Assembly (NCBI RefSeq): GCF_000969445.1
Contig: NZ_JZEY01000054.1
Span: 1 to 64,000, forward strand
Length of the DNA: 64,000 bases
DNA from: Devosia chinhatensis
GTDB lineage: Bacteria > Pseudomonadota > Alphaproteobacteria > Rhizobiales > Devosiaceae
Direction of reading: 5' to 3'
The notes beneath the pieces are model-generated. The model was given only the letters and a program-made list of their open reading frames with translations. It was not told the origin of the DNA and ran no database searches. Within the stretch, counting starts at the first letter, position 1. Each line of letters opens with the position of its first letter. Position numbers and translations under genes: made by a program. Of this stretch, positions 1-9,131 are shown piece after piece.

Positions 1-211
1 CCTCCCGCCCGCCCAGGGCCGGGTCGATCAGCGTGGGATCGAGCACGTCATAGCCATGGGTCGATGCTGCCGGAGCCAGAAAGATCGGCGATAGATAAAG
101 GTGCGATATGGCCAGACCGGCCAGATAATCGAGCTGGGCTTCGACATGGGCGAAGGTGACCCCGTCTCGCAGCTGGATGCGATAGGTCGAAGTGGGAATG
201 GGCTGGATCAC
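1..211 (-). CDS. treY: malto-oligosyltrehalose synthase (TreY), N-terminal fragment
   Basis: Only the first 70 codons are in the window; the gene continues off the left edge. Translation from a GTG at 211-209 reads IPTSTYRIQL, then an LDYLAGLAISHLYLSPI stretch, then STHGYDVLDP. This is the conserved start of TreY-type GH13 enzymes (strand 1 of the barrel plus the first catalytic-region motif). TreY turns the reducing end of maltooligosaccharides into a trehalosyl unit that TreZ releases as trehalose. An AGGACCTCC stretch just upstream of the GTG fits a ribosome-binding site. The partner genes (treZ, glgX) would lie outside the window. Identification rests on motif recall in a short fragment, so a related GH13 enzyme is possible. 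Confidence 0.75.
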   Translation of the reverse strand, partial: MIQPIPTSTYRIQLRDGVTFAHVEAQLDYLAGLAISHLYLSPIFLAPAASTHGYDVLDPTLIDPALGGRE

Positions 212-376
212 TTGGGGAGGTCCTGAACGCGGCTTTATGCCATAACTCCCCTAATGGCGCGGACAAGGGGTGGTTCCACCAGCCCTCGCACGGCAGCCGC
301 AAGCCGCCATCCCCGTTGACTTGGCGGTCGCCCCGGCTATGGTCCGCCCGAACCATTTGCTCGCGCAGGACGGACC

Positions 377-1219
377 ATGTCGCATACCCAGCTCGCCCAG
401 ATCATCGATGCCGCTTTCGAGAACCGCGGCGAGATCAACTTTGCCACCAAAGGCGAGGTGCGCGATGCGGTCGATACGGCGCTGGCCATGCTCGACAAGG
501 GCGAGGCGCGGGTGGCCGAGAAAGTCGAAGGCAGCTGGCAGGTCAATCAATGGCTCAAGAAGGCGGTGCTGCTGTCCTTCCGCCTCAACGACAACCAGAT
601 GATCTCCGGCGGCCCCGGCGGGTCTTCCTTCTGGGATAAGGTGCCCACCAAGTTCGAGGGCTGGAGCGAGAACCATTTCCGCCAGGCCGGCTTCCGCGCC
701 GTGCCCGGAGCGATCGTGCGACACTCGGCCCATATCGGCAAGGGCGTCATCCTTATGCCCAGCTTCGTCAATCTGGGCGCCTATGTCGATGAAGGCACCA
801 TGGTCGACACCTGGGTTACCGTCGGCTCCTGCGCCCAGATCGGTCGCAACGTGCACATTTCGGGCGGTGTCGGCATTGGTGGCGTGCTGGAGCCGCTCCA
901 GGCCGGGCCCGTGATCATCGAGGACAATTGCTTTATCGGCGCGCGCTCGGAGATCGTCGAGGGCGTTGTGGTGGGCGAGGGCGCGGTGATCTCGATGGGC
1001 GTCTTCATCGGCGCCTCTACCAAGATCGTCGACCGTGCCACGGGCGAAATCCATATCGGCAAGGTGCCGCCCTATTCGGTCGTGGTATCGGGCAGCCTGC
1101 CCGGAAAGCCGCTGCCCGATGGCACGCCCGGCCCGAACCTGTACTGCGCCGTCATCGTCAAGACCGTGGACGCCCAGACGCGCTCCAAGACCGGTATCAA
1201 CGACCTTCTGCGCGACTAG
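377..1219 (+). CDS. dapD: 2,3,4,5-tetrahydropyridine-2,6-dicarboxylate N-succinyltransferase
   Basis: Cytoplasmic enzyme of the succinylase branch of lysine/diaminopimelate synthesis; it transfers succinyl from succinyl-CoA to tetrahydrodipicolinate. At 280 aa it has the usual family length. The N-terminal half is helical. From about residue 110 there is a left-handed beta-helix of hexapeptide repeats ([19 protein letters not shown], then [20 protein letters not shown], then [12 protein letters not shown]), the acyl-CoA binding fold. The ATG at 377 follows an AGGACGGA ribosome-binding sequence. dapE follows after 9 bases, so the two consecutive pathway enzymes are probably co-transcribed. Confidence 0.96.
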   Translation: MSHTQLAQIIDAAFENRGEINFATKGEVRDAVDTALAMLDKGEARVAEKVEGSWQVNQWLKKAVLLSFRLNDNQMISGGPGGSSFWDKVPTKFEGWSENHFRQAGFRAVPGAIVRHSAHIGKGVILMPSFVNLGAYVDEGTMVDTWVTVGSCAQIGRNVHISGGVGIGGVLEPLQAGPVIIEDNCFIGARSEIVEGVVVGEGAVISMGVFIGASTKIVDRATGEIHIGKVPPYSVVVSGSLPGKPLPDGTPGPNLYCAVIVKTVDAQTRSKTGINDLLRD

Positions 1220-1228
1220 GAGACGAGC

Positions 1229-2383
1229 GTGGCCATCGATCCGCAAGCCCTGCTCGAACGGCTCATTGCCTGTCCGTCGGTGACGCCGCAAGAGGCTGGG
1301 GCGCTGGACCTGCTCGAGCGTGAATTGTCCGCATCGGGCTTTGCGGTCACGCGGCTGCGCTTTGAGGGCGACAATTCCTATCCGGTCGACAATCTCTTCG
1401 CCACGCGCGGAAAGACCGGGCGTCGCTTGCTTTTTGCCGGTCATACCGACGTGGTTCCCCCCGGCGACCGGGCGCACTGGACCAGCGATCCCTTCATCCC
1501 GCGCGTGGCCGAGGGCAGGCTCTATGGCCGGGGTGCTGCAGACATGAAGTCCGGTATTGCCGCCTTCATTGCTGCCTGCTCGGCCCTGCCGCAGGATGCC
1601 GGCATCATCCAGCTGGCTATCACCAATGACGAAGAGGCCGATGCGATCAACGGCACGGACAAGCTCGTCGGCTGGATGGTCGAAAACGGCCATGGCTTCG
1701 ATTTCGCAATTGTCGGGGAACCCAGTTCCACCGAGATCGTGGGCGACAGCATCAAGATCGGCCGGCGCGGGTCTTTTTCCGGCAAACTGACCGTGACGGG
1801 CACGCAGGGTCATGTCGCCTATCCGCACAAGGCCAACAACCCCCTGCCGGTGCTTGCCGCCATGGCCACGGCCCTGTCATCGGAGCGGCTCGACGCGGGA
1901 ACAGAGCATTTTCCGGCCAGCAATCTCGAGATCACCACGATCGATGTCGGCAATCCCGTGTCCAACGTGATCCCGATGAGCGGCACGCTGCGGTTCAATA
2001 TCCGCTACAACGATCTCTGGACGCCCGAGACGCTGGGCGATTGGGTCCGCGAGCGGATCGGCGCGGTGGCGGCAAATCAAACCCAAGTCCTGTTCGAGGT
2101 CTCGGGTGTGCCTTCGCGCGCGTTTCTTTCACCCCTGGGCGCGGATATCGAGACGCTTTCGGCCGTGATCGCCGCGCGCACCGGCAAGGCACCGGATTAT
2201 TCGACCGGTGGCGGCACCTCGGACGCGCGCTTCATCGCTCAATATGGTCCGGTGGTGGAATGTGGGCTGGTCGGCCCCTCCATGCACAAGGCCGACGAGC
2301 ACATTGCTCTCGAGGACCTGCATAGCCTCACCGCCATCTACACCGATTTCATGCGCGCCTTCTTTGCCGGTGGCGCCAAATGA
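1229..2383 (+). CDS. dapE: succinyl-diaminopimelate desuccinylase
   Basis: M20-family metallopeptidase-type enzyme of 384 aa that hydrolyses N-succinyl-LL-diaminopimelate, the step after the DapC aminotransferase. Visible motifs are the metal ligand region LLFAGHTDVVPPGD, the bridging Asp in LYGRGAADMKSG, the catalytic Glu in ITNDEEADA, and a C-terminal metal His in GLVGPSMHKADEH. The dimerisation domain lies in the middle third. The start is a GTG at 1229, chosen because AGGAGA sits 7 bases upstream and the family N-terminus (DPQALLERLIACPSVTP) begins there. It follows dapD closely and its stop overlaps the ATG of the next gene (ATGA), so translation is probably coupled. Confidence 0.96.
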   Translation: MAIDPQALLERLIACPSVTPQEAGALDLLERELSASGFAVTRLRFEGDNSYPVDNLFATRGKTGRRLLFAGHTDVVPPGDRAHWTSDPFIPRVAEGRLYGRGAADMKSGIAAFIAACSALPQDAGIIQLAITNDEEADAINGTDKLVGWMVENGHGFDFAIVGEPSSTEIVGDSIKIGRRGSFSGKLTVTGTQGHVAYPHKANNPLPVLAAMATALSSERLDAGTEHFPASNLEITTIDVGNPVSNVIPMSGTLRFNIRYNDLWTPETLGDWVRERIGAVAANQTQVLFEVSGVPSRAFLSPLGADIETLSAVIAARTGKAPDYSTGGGTSDARFIAQYGPVVECGLVGPSMHKADEHIALEDLHSLTAIYTDFMRAFFAGGAK

Positions 2384-2922
2384 AGATCGGCGGGCTGCTG
2401 CTCGCGGCGCTGGCCGGCTGGCAGATGATCCTGCGCGGCGATCCGAACTGGTCGAGCCATTTCCGCCTCTCGGCGGCGGGCCTCGCCTCGGCCGTCGTGC
2501 TGTTCTACGTTTTTGCCGTCCTGGCCGTGGTGCTGGCTTCCCTCCAGGTCGGCGTGCCGAGCCTTGAGGGATTTTTCGATATCATGCTGATCCAGTCGCT
2601 CTGGCTCGGCGCGCTGCTCATCGGCCTTTACGGGACGCGCTTTGCCGTGCGCGACAAAAGCCCGGTCTTTCCGGTTCTGGTGCCGGGGATCCACGCGCTT
2701 ACAGCCTATCTGGTGCTGGGCTCGCTGGTCTCGCTGATCCTGGGCATGCTGCTGCCGCTTCTGTGGCTGGCGCTGGTCTTCATGCTCTATCGGCTCGGCC
2801 GCGTGGCAGCAGGCTGGACGCATGGCGTGTCTGCGGCATTCGCGTTCCTCACCGTGGTTCTGCTTGTCGGGCTGCCGATGACGCTCTACATGCTAGCCAC
2901 GACCTTCGCGCCCCCAGCCTGA
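2380..2922 (+). CDS. small multi-spanning membrane protein, function unknown
   Basis: A 180-aa hydrophobic protein with about five predicted membrane segments (around residues 5-20, 40-60, 70-88, 105-130, 150-175). Its ATG overlaps the dapE stop codon by four bases, so it is very likely expressed with dapD-dapE. I recognise no family motif. A role tied to cell-wall precursor synthesis is possible only through gene position. The next gene, also a membrane protein, begins 14 bases downstream, so the two may form a pair. Confidence 0.75.
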   Translation: MKIGGLLLAALAGWQMILRGDPNWSSHFRLSAAGLASAVVLFYVFAVLAVVLASLQVGVPSLEGFFDIMLIQSLWLGALLIGLYGTRFAVRDKSPVFPVLVPGIHALTAYLVLGSLVSLILGMLLPLLWLALVFMLYRLGRVAAGWTHGVSAAFAFLTVVLLVGLPMTLYMLATTFAPPA

Positions 2923-2936
2923 GACGAGAGTTTTCC

Positions 2937-3503
2937 TTGGCCCAGCCCACGCCCTCCTTTTTCGAAGAAGCACTCAACGCCGCCCGCGGCTGCTGGGCGC
3001 TCGTCATCGGCCGCCGCGACGCCTCGACCTGGTTCGATTTTTCCCAGCGCGGGCTCATCGGCAGCCTCGTGGCGGTGCTGCTGGCGATGCTGATTGCCGG
3101 TTTCGGACCCATGCTTCTGGGCATTCCGGTTCCGGCCGGTGCACCCACCCAGTCCATCGTGATGAATAGTGCGCTGTTCGCGGCCCAGGCTTTGATGGCC
3201 ATGCTGGTGCTGCGGCAGATGGGACGGCAGGACGGCTTCGTGCCCTATCTGGTCGCCAGCAACTGGGTGACCCTGGTCTCGGGCGTGCTGTTGCTCTTGT
3301 CGCTGTTCTTCGGCGAGGCGGGGCTTATCATACTCCTCGCCATCGTAATCGTCGCCATGATGACCTTCATCAATATCGGGCGGTTCATCGTCACCCTCAA
3401 GGCCATGCAGATCGTGCTGCTGTTCATTTCCCAGGCCGTGGGCATCTTCCTGGCGATGGGCGTTCTGGCGCTGATCCTGCCGGTACCGACAGCGGTTCAA
3501 TAA
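2937..3503 (+). CDS. membrane protein, function unknown (Yip1-like topology)
   Basis: A 188-aa protein with a soluble N-terminus ([19 protein letters not shown]) followed by about five hydrophobic segments. The reading frame extends far upstream inside the preceding gene, but the sensible start is the TTG at 2937, 14 bases after that gene ends, with GAGACGAGAG upstream as a weak ribosome-binding site. The layout (short amphipathic N-terminus, then clustered membrane helices) resembles Yip1-domain proteins, but I cannot assign it. It overlaps the convergent truA by 7 bases at its 3' end. Confidence 0.7.
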   Translation: MAQPTPSFFEEALNAARGCWALVIGRRDASTWFDFSQRGLIGSLVAVLLAMLIAGFGPMLLGIPVPAGAPTQSIVMNSALFAAQALMAMLVLRQMGRQDGFVPYLVASNWVTLVSGVLLLLSLFFGEAGLIILLAIVIVAMMTFINIGRFIVTLKAMQIVLLFISQAVGIFLAMGVLALILPVPTAVQ

Positions 3504-4234
3504 TCCACGCCGGTCAGATAAAGGCCCGATGACGGCGCCATGCCGCCGCAGCGCGACCGGTCGGCAGCGTCGAGAGCGGCGCGGAAATCGACCGGGCTCC
3601 ACTTGCCCTCGCCCACCAGCTTGAGCGATCCCACCATCGAGCGCACCTGATGATGCAGGAAGCTGCGGGCGCTGGCGGTGATCGAAATCACCTCGCCATC
3701 GGCGCTGACTTCGAAGGCGTCCAATGTCCGGATCGGCGACTTGGCCTGACATTCCGAAGAGCGGAACGTCGTGAAATCATGGCTGCCGAGAATGCGCCGG
3801 GCCGCATCCTGCATGCGATCGGCGTCGAGGGCCATCGGCACATGCCAGACCTGATTGCGCTCGATAGCGGCCGGCGCCCGGCGATTGAGGATGCGATATT
3901 CGTAATGGCGCGCCCTGGCGGAAAAGCGCGCCTCGAAGTCGGCTCTCACCGCGTCGCACTCGATCACGGCGACGGGATGCGGTCGCAGGTGGTAGTTGAG
4001 CGCCTCACGGACGCGGAAGGCATCCCAATCTCTCAGGAGATCGAAATGGGCCACTTGCCCCAGGGCGTGGACGCCGGCATCGGTGCGTCCCGCCGCTTGG
4101 GTCGTCACCGTCTCGCCGGAGAATTTGGCGATCGCTTCTTCCAGCGCCTGCTGTACGCTCATCCGGTCCTTCTGCCGCTGCCAGCCGCAAAAGGAGGTTC
4201 CGTCATATTCGATGATGAGCTTGAAGCGCGCCAT
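3497..4234 (-). CDS. truA: tRNA pseudouridine(38-40) synthase TruA
   Basis: A 245-aa cytosolic enzyme that isomerises uridines 38-40 in the anticodon stem-loop. The catalytic Asp is in [17 protein letters not shown], the family signature. FCGWQRQK near the N-terminus and [15 protein letters not shown] near the C-terminus are also typical. The ATG overlaps the fmt stop by one base (TGATG), pointing to coupled translation in a def-fmt-truA run of translation and tRNA genes read from the minus strand. Confidence 0.96.
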   Translation of the reverse strand: MARFKLIIEYDGTSFCGWQRQKDRMSVQQALEEAIAKFSGETVTTQAAGRTDAGVHALGQVAHFDLLRDWDAFRVREALNYHLRPHPVAVIECDAVRADFEARFSARARHYEYRILNRRAPAAIERNQVWHVPMALDADRMQDAARRILGSHDFTTFRSSECQAKSPIRTLDAFEVSADGEVISITASARSFLHHQVRSMVGSLKLVGEGKWSPVDFRAALDAADRSRCGGMAPSSGLYLTGVDY

Positions 4235-5157
4235 CAGCTGGCTTTTGCCGGCAGCGGGCCGGCGCCGCGCAGGAAGGTGGCGGCATCCATGGCGCCCTTG
4301 CCTTCGCGTTGCACCTGGGTGAAGCGAATGGCGCCGGTGCCGCAGGCAATGGTGAGATCGTCGCCGAGCAACGTAGCCGCCGGTGCCGCGCCATCGGCCA
4401 AGGTCGCGCGCAGCGCCTTGATCCGCACCGGCTTGCCGCCCAGATCCAGTTCGAACCAGGCGCCGGGGAAGGGGGAGAGCCCACGGATCAGATTGTGAAC
4501 CTCTTCGGCGCTGCGGGTGAAATCGATGCGTGCCTCGGCCTTGTCGATCTTGGCGGCATAGGTGGCGCCATCGGCCGGCTGGGCCGTGAAGGCGAGGCTG
4601 CCGCGCTCCAGCGCCGCCAGCGCCCGGCCCATGAGGTCGGCGCCAAGCCGCATCATCTGGTCGTGCAATTCGCCGGCGATCATGTCCGGGCCGATGGGAA
4701 TGATCTCGGTAGGCCCCATGGCACCGGTATCAAGGCCCTCGTCCATCTGCATGACCACGATGCCGGTCTGTTTGTCGCCAGCCATGATGGCCCGCTGGAT
4801 TGGCGCTGCGCCGCGCCAGCGGGGCAGGAGCGAGCCATGGAGATTGAGACAGCCCTCCGCAGGCGCGTCGAGGATTGGCTTGGGCAGGATCAGGCCATAG
4901 GCGACGACGACGGCGACATCGGCACCAAGCGCGGCGAACTGGGCCTGCTCGTCAGCGCCTTTAAGCGATCTGGGCGTGAAGACGGGAATGCCGAACGCTT
5001 CGGCAGCCTCATGGACCGGCGTCCTGCGCTCGGCCTGTCCTCGGCCGGCAGGCTTGGGCGCCCGTGTATAAACGGCGACGACCTCGTGCCCCGCCGAGAC
5101 GATCTCGGTCAGCGTGGGAACCGAAAATTCGGGCGTACCCATGAAAACGACGCGCAT
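4234..5157 (-). CDS. fmt: methionyl-tRNA formyltransferase
   Basis: A 307-aa enzyme that formylates Met-tRNAfMet with 10-formyl-THF for initiation. Visible features are the N-terminal [14 protein letters not shown] strand, the formyl-transfer active site [19 protein letters not shown] with conserved Asn-His, the catalytic Asp region [12 protein letters not shown], and a C-terminal OB-like tRNA-binding domain. It lies between def and truA; def acts on the formyl group this enzyme adds. The 124-base gap to def is longer than other gaps in this run and holds two hairpins. Confidence 0.97.
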   Translation of the reverse strand: MRVVFMGTPEFSVPTLTEIVSAGHEVVAVYTRAPKPAGRGQAERRTPVHEAAEAFGIPVFTPRSLKGADEQAQFAALGADVAVVVAYGLILPKPILDAPAEGCLNLHGSLLPRWRGAAPIQRAIMAGDKQTGIVVMQMDEGLDTGAMGPTEIIPIGPDMIAGELHDQMMRLGADLMGRALAALERGSLAFTAQPADGATYAAKIDKAEARIDFTRSAEEVHNLIRGLSPFPGAWFELDLGGKPVRIKALRATLADGAAPAATLLGDDLTIACGTGAIRFTQVQREGKGAMDAATFLRGAGPLPAKAS

Positions 5158-5281
5158 TTTTGAAGACAGTCCTTCTTGTTCCTCTCTCTTTCGAGGGAGG
5201 TGGCCGGAACGTTGCGACGGTGGAAGACCATTGTTGCCACCCGCGCTGAACCATCCTCACCCTCCCGAAGGGGGGACGGAC
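5158..5281. other. def-fmt spacer with two short hairpins
   Basis: The spacer between def and fmt contains an inverted repeat CCTCTCTC/GAGGGAGG (5181-5188 and 5193-5200, one wobble pair, four-base loop) and a weaker CCTCCC/GGGGGG hairpin near 5261-5273. Both are compatible with an intergenic repeat element or an mRNA-processing structure between co-oriented genes. No ORF is credible here. Confidence 0.35.
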
Positions 5282-5797
5282 TTAACGCGCGGCCAGCTTG
5301 GCCTGCTTGTCGAACTTCTTGATCACGCGGTCGCGCTTGAGGCGGCTGAGATAGTCGATATAGAGCACGCCATCGAGGTGATCGAGCTCGTGCTGGATGC
5401 AGACGGCCAGCTTGCCTTCGGCCTCCTTGACCACTTCCTCGCCGTCGAGGTCGGTGTATTTCACCGTGACATCGTTGGGACGCTCGACCTCATAATAGAG
5501 CTCGGGAATGGACAGGCACCCCTCTTCGGTGACCTGGATCTGGTCGCCGAAATGGGTGATCTCGGGATTGATCATCACCAGCGGCGCCGGCGGCTCGCCT
5601 TCAGCGGCGAGGTCCATGACCACGATCCGCTTCATGACGCCGATCTGCGGCGCGGCCAGGCCGATGCCGGGGGCGTCGTACATGGTGTCCAGCATATCCT
5701 TGGCCAGCGTCCTGATCTCGTCGTCGACCTCGATGATCGGATCGGCGACGGCGCGAAGTCGGGCATCGGGAATGACGAGAATGGGGCGGATGGCCAT
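5282..5797 (-). CDS. def: peptide deformylase
   Basis: A 171-aa Fe/Zn metalloenzyme that removes the formyl group from nascent N-termini. All three family motifs are visible: PGIGLAAPQIG (motif 1), EEGCLSIP with the metal-binding Cys (motif 2), and CIQHELDHLDG with the HExxH metal ligands and catalytic Glu (motif 3). An upstream in-frame extension exists, but MAIRPILVIPD is the conserved N-terminus, so the start is placed at 5797. It is divergent from rmuC. Confidence 0.96.
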   Translation of the reverse strand: MAIRPILVIPDARLRAVADPIIEVDDEIRTLAKDMLDTMYDAPGIGLAAPQIGVMKRIVVMDLAAEGEPPAPLVMINPEITHFGDQIQVTEEGCLSIPELYYEVERPNDVTVKYTDLDGEEVVKEAEGKLAVCIQHELDHLDGVLYIDYLSRLKRDRVIKKFDKQAKLAAR

Positions 5798-5928
5798 GGC
5801 AGAAAGTCCGGCGAAAAAAGGATCGCCCCCGATATGGCGATTTCCGGCCCCATGGTCAACTCCGCCCCCGATCACAGGGCGTAACTAGAACATTTTGCGA
5901 ACATCAGAATCGGGCTAAGCTGGCGGCC

Positions 5929-7353
5929 ATGAACGCACTCGATGGTACGCTTTTCATCCTGGGGGATGTCCCGGTCAGTCTCGGTTTGGCGCTTGTCGCC
6001 ATGGGCGCGCTTGTCCTCGTCGCGATTATCGCCCTTCTGGTCGCCCAGTCCCGCGCCAGCGCTGCACGGGCCGACGCTGCGGCGCGGGAGGCGGCGGATG
6101 GCCTGCGTGCCAATTTTCTTGAACAGGTGGCCGGGCGCGATGGTCGTATTCGTGACCTGGAAGCGCAGCTGGAGCGCGAGCGGATGCGGTCGAGCGACCT
6201 GCTCGATGCCGAACGCGAAAAGAGTGGCGCGCTGCACGCGGAGCTGGCCGCGATGCGCACCCGGCTCGACGAGCAAGCCCGGCAAAACGAGGTCAATCTC
6301 GAGCGCTTCACCAACGCCCGTCAGCAGATGACCGACGAATTCAAGGCGATTGCCGGGGATGTGCTGCGCAGTCACAGCGAGACGTTTACCAAGCAGAACC
6401 GGGAGCAGGTCGATGTGCTGCTCAAGCCGCTGCAGGAAAAGATCGGCGAATTTCACCGTGGCCTGATCGAGGATCGGTCTGCCATGAAAGAACGCATCCA
6501 GGCACTGGCGGAAAGCAATCTGCAGATCACCACCGAAGCGCAAAACCTGACGCGGGCGCTCAAGGGCTCCTCGCAGACCCAGGGCGCGTGGGGAGAAATG
6601 ATCCTTTCCACCATCCTCGAACAATCGGGGCTGCGCGAGGGGGAGCAATATGTCACCCAGAAGAGCCACACCGCCGAGGACGGACAGCGGGTGCGTACCG
6701 ACGTCGAGATCCGCATGCCCAATGGCGATGTGCTGGTCATCGATTCCAAGGTTTCGCTGACGGCGTTCGAGGCCTATGTGAATGCAGAGGCCGACATGCG
6801 CGACCAGCATCTGCGCGCCCATATCGCCTCGGTACGCGGGCATATTACGACGCTGGGCGACAAGACCTATCATCGCGCCGCCAAGTCGAGCCTCGATTAT
6901 GTGATGATGTTCGTTCCCATCGAATCTGCCCTGGCGACGGCGATCCAGAACGACGCCAAACTGGTCGAATTCGGCATGAGCAAGGGCGTCATGCTGACGA
7001 CCCCCACCACGCTGATGACCGTGCTGCGCACCATCCGCAATGTCTGGGACATTGAAAAGCGCCACCAGAATGCCGAGGAAATCGCCGAGCGCGCCGGAGC
7101 GCTCTACGATAAGGTTGCCGGATTCTTGTCGACCATGGACAAGCTCGGCGGGCATCTCGACAAGGCCCGATCAAGTTTCGACGATGCCAGAAACCAACTC
7201 TCGAGCGGTCGCGGCAACGTCGTTCGTCAGGTCGAGATGCTGCGCGAACTGGGCGCCAAGTCGAATAAGCCCCTGCCGTCCGGATGGGATGGCGGCAGCG
7301 AAGACAAGCCCACCCTGCGCCTCGTCGGCGACGAACCGGGCGACCTCAATTAG
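5929..7353 (+). CDS. rmuC: DNA recombination protein RmuC
   Basis: A 474-aa protein with an N-terminal membrane anchor (about residues 17-42), a long coiled coil (about 45-160), then the RmuC nuclease-like domain. The domain includes TQGAWGEMILSTILEQSGL, a VLVIDSKVSLTAFEAY core and MMFVPIESALATAI, all typical of the family. RmuC is thought to limit recombination at inverted repeats. The gene is divergent from def and its stop overlaps the stop of the convergent tudor-like gene by four bases. Confidence 0.93.
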   Translation: MNALDGTLFILGDVPVSLGLALVAMGALVLVAIIALLVAQSRASAARADAAAREAADGLRANFLEQVAGRDGRIRDLEAQLERERMRSSDLLDAEREKSGALHAELAAMRTRLDEQARQNEVNLERFTNARQQMTDEFKAIAGDVLRSHSETFTKQNREQVDVLLKPLQEKIGEFHRGLIEDRSAMKERIQALAESNLQITTEAQNLTRALKGSSQTQGAWGEMILSTILEQSGLREGEQYVTQKSHTAEDGQRVRTDVEIRMPNGDVLVIDSKVSLTAFEAYVNAEADMRDQHLRAHIASVRGHITTLGDKTYHRAAKSSLDYVMMFVPIESALATAIQNDAKLVEFGMSKGVMLTTPTTLMTVLRTIRNVWDIEKRHQNAEEIAERAGALYDKVAGFLSTMDKLGGHLDKARSSFDDARNQLSSGRGNVVRQVEMLRELGAKSNKPLPSGWDGGSEDKPTLRLVGDEPGDLN

Positions 7354-7562
7354 GCAGCGCTCACTTCGCTCTTGCTCTTGAGCACCTTATCGCCGTCCTC
7401 CTGCTGGATAAGGTAGGCCGGCTCCTTGGCGCTCGCTTCCCGCTTGACCTCGGAACCCTTGATCGTGCGGGTCACCGGCTTGGTGAACCGCTCGACAATC
7501 TTACCCGATGCCGTGCTCGATCCCCATTTCCACGTCACTTTCGAGCCTTTGCGAAGCGCCAA
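7350..7562 (-). CDS. DUF2945 / HVA1-type tudor-like small protein
   Basis: A 70-aa basic protein with the family opening KGSKVTWKWGS, then the strand motif GKIVERF and the end motif YLIQQEDGDKVLKSKSE. This is the DUF2945 (hypervirulence-associated tudor) domain over the full length; its function is unknown. The start is a TTG at 7562 because AGGAGG lies 5 bases upstream, and the nearby ATG is out of frame. An EcfG-like promoter candidate lies at 7598-7623. Confidence 0.82.
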   Translation of the reverse strand: MALRKGSKVTWKWGSSTASGKIVERFTKPVTRTIKGSEVKREASAKEPAYLIQQEDGDKVLKSKSEVSAA

Positions 7563-7597
7563 TTCATCCTCCTGCGATCACTTTGCATCCAGCAGCG

Positions 7598-7623
7598 AAC
7601 TCGCCAGGGCCCGGCGGCGTTCC
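7598..7623 (-). promoter_or_regulatory. candidate EcfG (general stress sigma) promoter
   Basis: Read on the minus strand, GGAAC is followed 17 bases later by AGTT. The alphaproteobacterial EcfG consensus is GGAAC-N16/17-CGTT, so the -35 is exact and the -10 matches 3 of 4. It sits about 36 bases upstream of the TTG start of the tudor-like gene. Short motifs occur by chance, so this is tentative. Confidence 0.3.
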
Positions 7624-7658
7624 AGCAGCCAAGATCAATGTGAACGGGAAACAGGCTC

Positions 7659-8120
7659 ATGGCCCAAAATCACGACCACCCCGGCAGCCTCGTGCCGCAG
7701 GAAACCAATTTCGACAATGCCGACACTCCCGGCATCGCCCAGCCCTATAGCCAGAGCGAAATCGACGACCTGCTCTATGGCGATGGCAGGCCGGTGGAAG
7801 ACCGGGTCGCGCGGCTGCAGGAAATGCGCGAGGAGCTGGCGGCCCGCGAGAGCGGTGATTTCGGGGATGAAGACCCTGCCGCCATGCTGGACGAACTCGA
7901 CCGCGCGATCGAGGAATTGCGGCGCGATGCCGACAATGTCGATGAAACTGGCGACGCCGCTGCCTACATGGCCGCCGATCCCAACGATCATCTCGACGCC
8001 CTCTCGCCCGACGATGTCGAGGCGCGCGCGGCCCTGACGGGCCAGGAAGACGATGCGGACGAGAACTTCGACGCAGAGCTCGAAGACGACGAAACGGCCG
8101 AAAATCTGGGCCTCAACTGA
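7659..8120 (+). CDS. acidic protein of unknown function
   Basis: A 153-aa, strongly acidic protein rich in Asp, Glu and Ala with no membrane segment or signal peptide. A helical central region (about residues 45-90) contains RVARLQEMREELAARE and LDELDRAIEELRRDADN, which may form a short coiled coil. The ATG at 7659 follows a purine-rich GGGAAACAGG. No family was recognised. It lies between two minus-strand genes and probably has its own promoter. Confidence 0.65.
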   Translation: MAQNHDHPGSLVPQETNFDNADTPGIAQPYSQSEIDDLLYGDGRPVEDRVARLQEMREELAARESGDFGDEDPAAMLDELDRAIEELRRDADNVDETGDAAAYMAADPNDHLDALSPDDVEARAALTGQEDDADENFDAELEDDETAENLGLN

Positions 8121-8138
8121 CCGCAAAAGCGGCCCGGA

Positions 8139-8735
8139 TCAGATTTCGGTCCGGGCCCTAAGTGCTTGACTTAGCGTGCCTTCATCGAGGTAGTCCAGCT
8201 CGCCGCCGACCGGCACGCCATGTGCGAGGCGCGTGACCTTGATGCCACGGCCGCTGAGGTGATCGGTGATGTAATGGGCCGTGGTCTGGCCCTCGACCGT
8301 CGCATTCATGGCCAGCACCAGCTCGGTGTAATCCCCGGCCCGCGACAGCAGGGCGTCGAGATTGAGGTCGTCCGGTCCGATGCCGTCCAGCGGCGAGAGA
8401 ACCCCGCCCAGCACGTGATAGCGGACCTGGCCGACGCCCGCGCGCTCCAGGGCCCAGAGATCGCCAACATCTTCCACGACAATGAGAATTCCGCTTTCTC
8501 CACGGCGCGGATCGGCACAGATGGAGCAGGGACTGATCGTGTCGACATTGCCGCAGATTTCGCAGCTGCGCACCGCGGCCACCGCCCGGTCGAGGGCGGC
8601 AGAGAGGGGCAGCATCAATTGGTCCTTGCGCTTGATCAGGTGCAGAACCGCCCGGCGAGCCGAGCGCGGCCCATAGCCGGGCAGCCGCGCCAGGAGCTGG
8701 ATCAATTGTTCGATTTCAGGTCCGCCGGACGCCAT
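8139..8735 (-). CDS. recR: recombination mediator protein RecR
   Basis: A 198-aa protein with the standard RecR layout: an N-terminal helix-hairpin-helix ([19 protein letters not shown]), a four-Cys zinc motif ([16 protein letters not shown]) and a Toprim domain starting at [16 protein letters not shown], then a Walker-B-like C-terminal region. RecR acts with RecF/RecO to load RecA at gaps. It follows ybaB and dnaX in the same direction, the order seen in many bacteria. A hairpin (8131-8138 with 8150-8157) overlaps its 3' end and could serve in termination. Confidence 0.96.
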   Translation of the reverse strand: MASGGPEIEQLIQLLARLPGYGPRSARRAVLHLIKRKDQLMLPLSAALDRAVAAVRSCEICGNVDTISPCSICADPRRGESGILIVVEDVGDLWALERAGVGQVRYHVLGGVLSPLDGIGPDDLNLDALLSRAGDYTELVLAMNATVEGQTTAHYITDHLSGRGIKVTRLAHGVPVGGELDYLDEGTLSQALRARTEI

Positions 8736-8807
8736 CAGAATGTCACCGCAGGAAGCAATTGGTTAGCAGACTGTTGACGTTGAGCGTCGCAGACATGCGA
8801 AAAAGAG

Positions 8808-9131
8808 TCAGAACGGAAACTTCATGCCGGGCGGGATGGGGAGACCCGCGGTGACCTCGGACATCTTGCGCTGCATTTCCGCTTCGCTCTTGCCCTTGGC
8901 GTCGTTGAAGGCGGCCACGATCAGGTCCTCGACCATTTCGGCGTCTTCCGGCTTGAGCAAGGTGGGGTCTATCTTGAGACCGCGCAGGTCACCCTTGCCG
9001 CTGAGCGCAACCACGACCATGCCGCCGCCCGAACGGCCCTCGACGACCATTTCGGCAAGCTCGGCCTGCATGGCCTCCATCTTGCCCTTCATTTCGCTGG
9101 CGGCCTTCATCATGCCCATGATGTCTTTCAT
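8808..9131 (-). CDS. ybaB: YbaB/EbfC-family nucleoid-associated protein
   Basis: A 107-aa DNA-binding protein. A Met/Lys-rich helix (MMKAASEMKGKMEAMQAELA) is followed by the EbfC beta-sheet core (VVVALSGKGDLRGLKIDPTL) and an acidic helix, the complete family layout. Its ATG overlaps the dnaX stop by four bases, so it is probably coupled to dnaX. It lies between dnaX and recR as usual. Confidence 0.93.
   Translation of the reverse strand: MKDIMGMMKAASEMKGKMEAMQAELAEMVVEGRSGGGMVVVALSGKGDLRGLKIDPTLLKPEDAEMVEDLIVAAFNDAKGKSEAEMQRKMSEVTAGLPIPPGMKFPF

Noticed and set aside
251..1828. A 525-codon minus-strand frame opposite dapD-dapE
   Set aside because: Both plus-strand genes are clear family members; the minus frame is a shadow.
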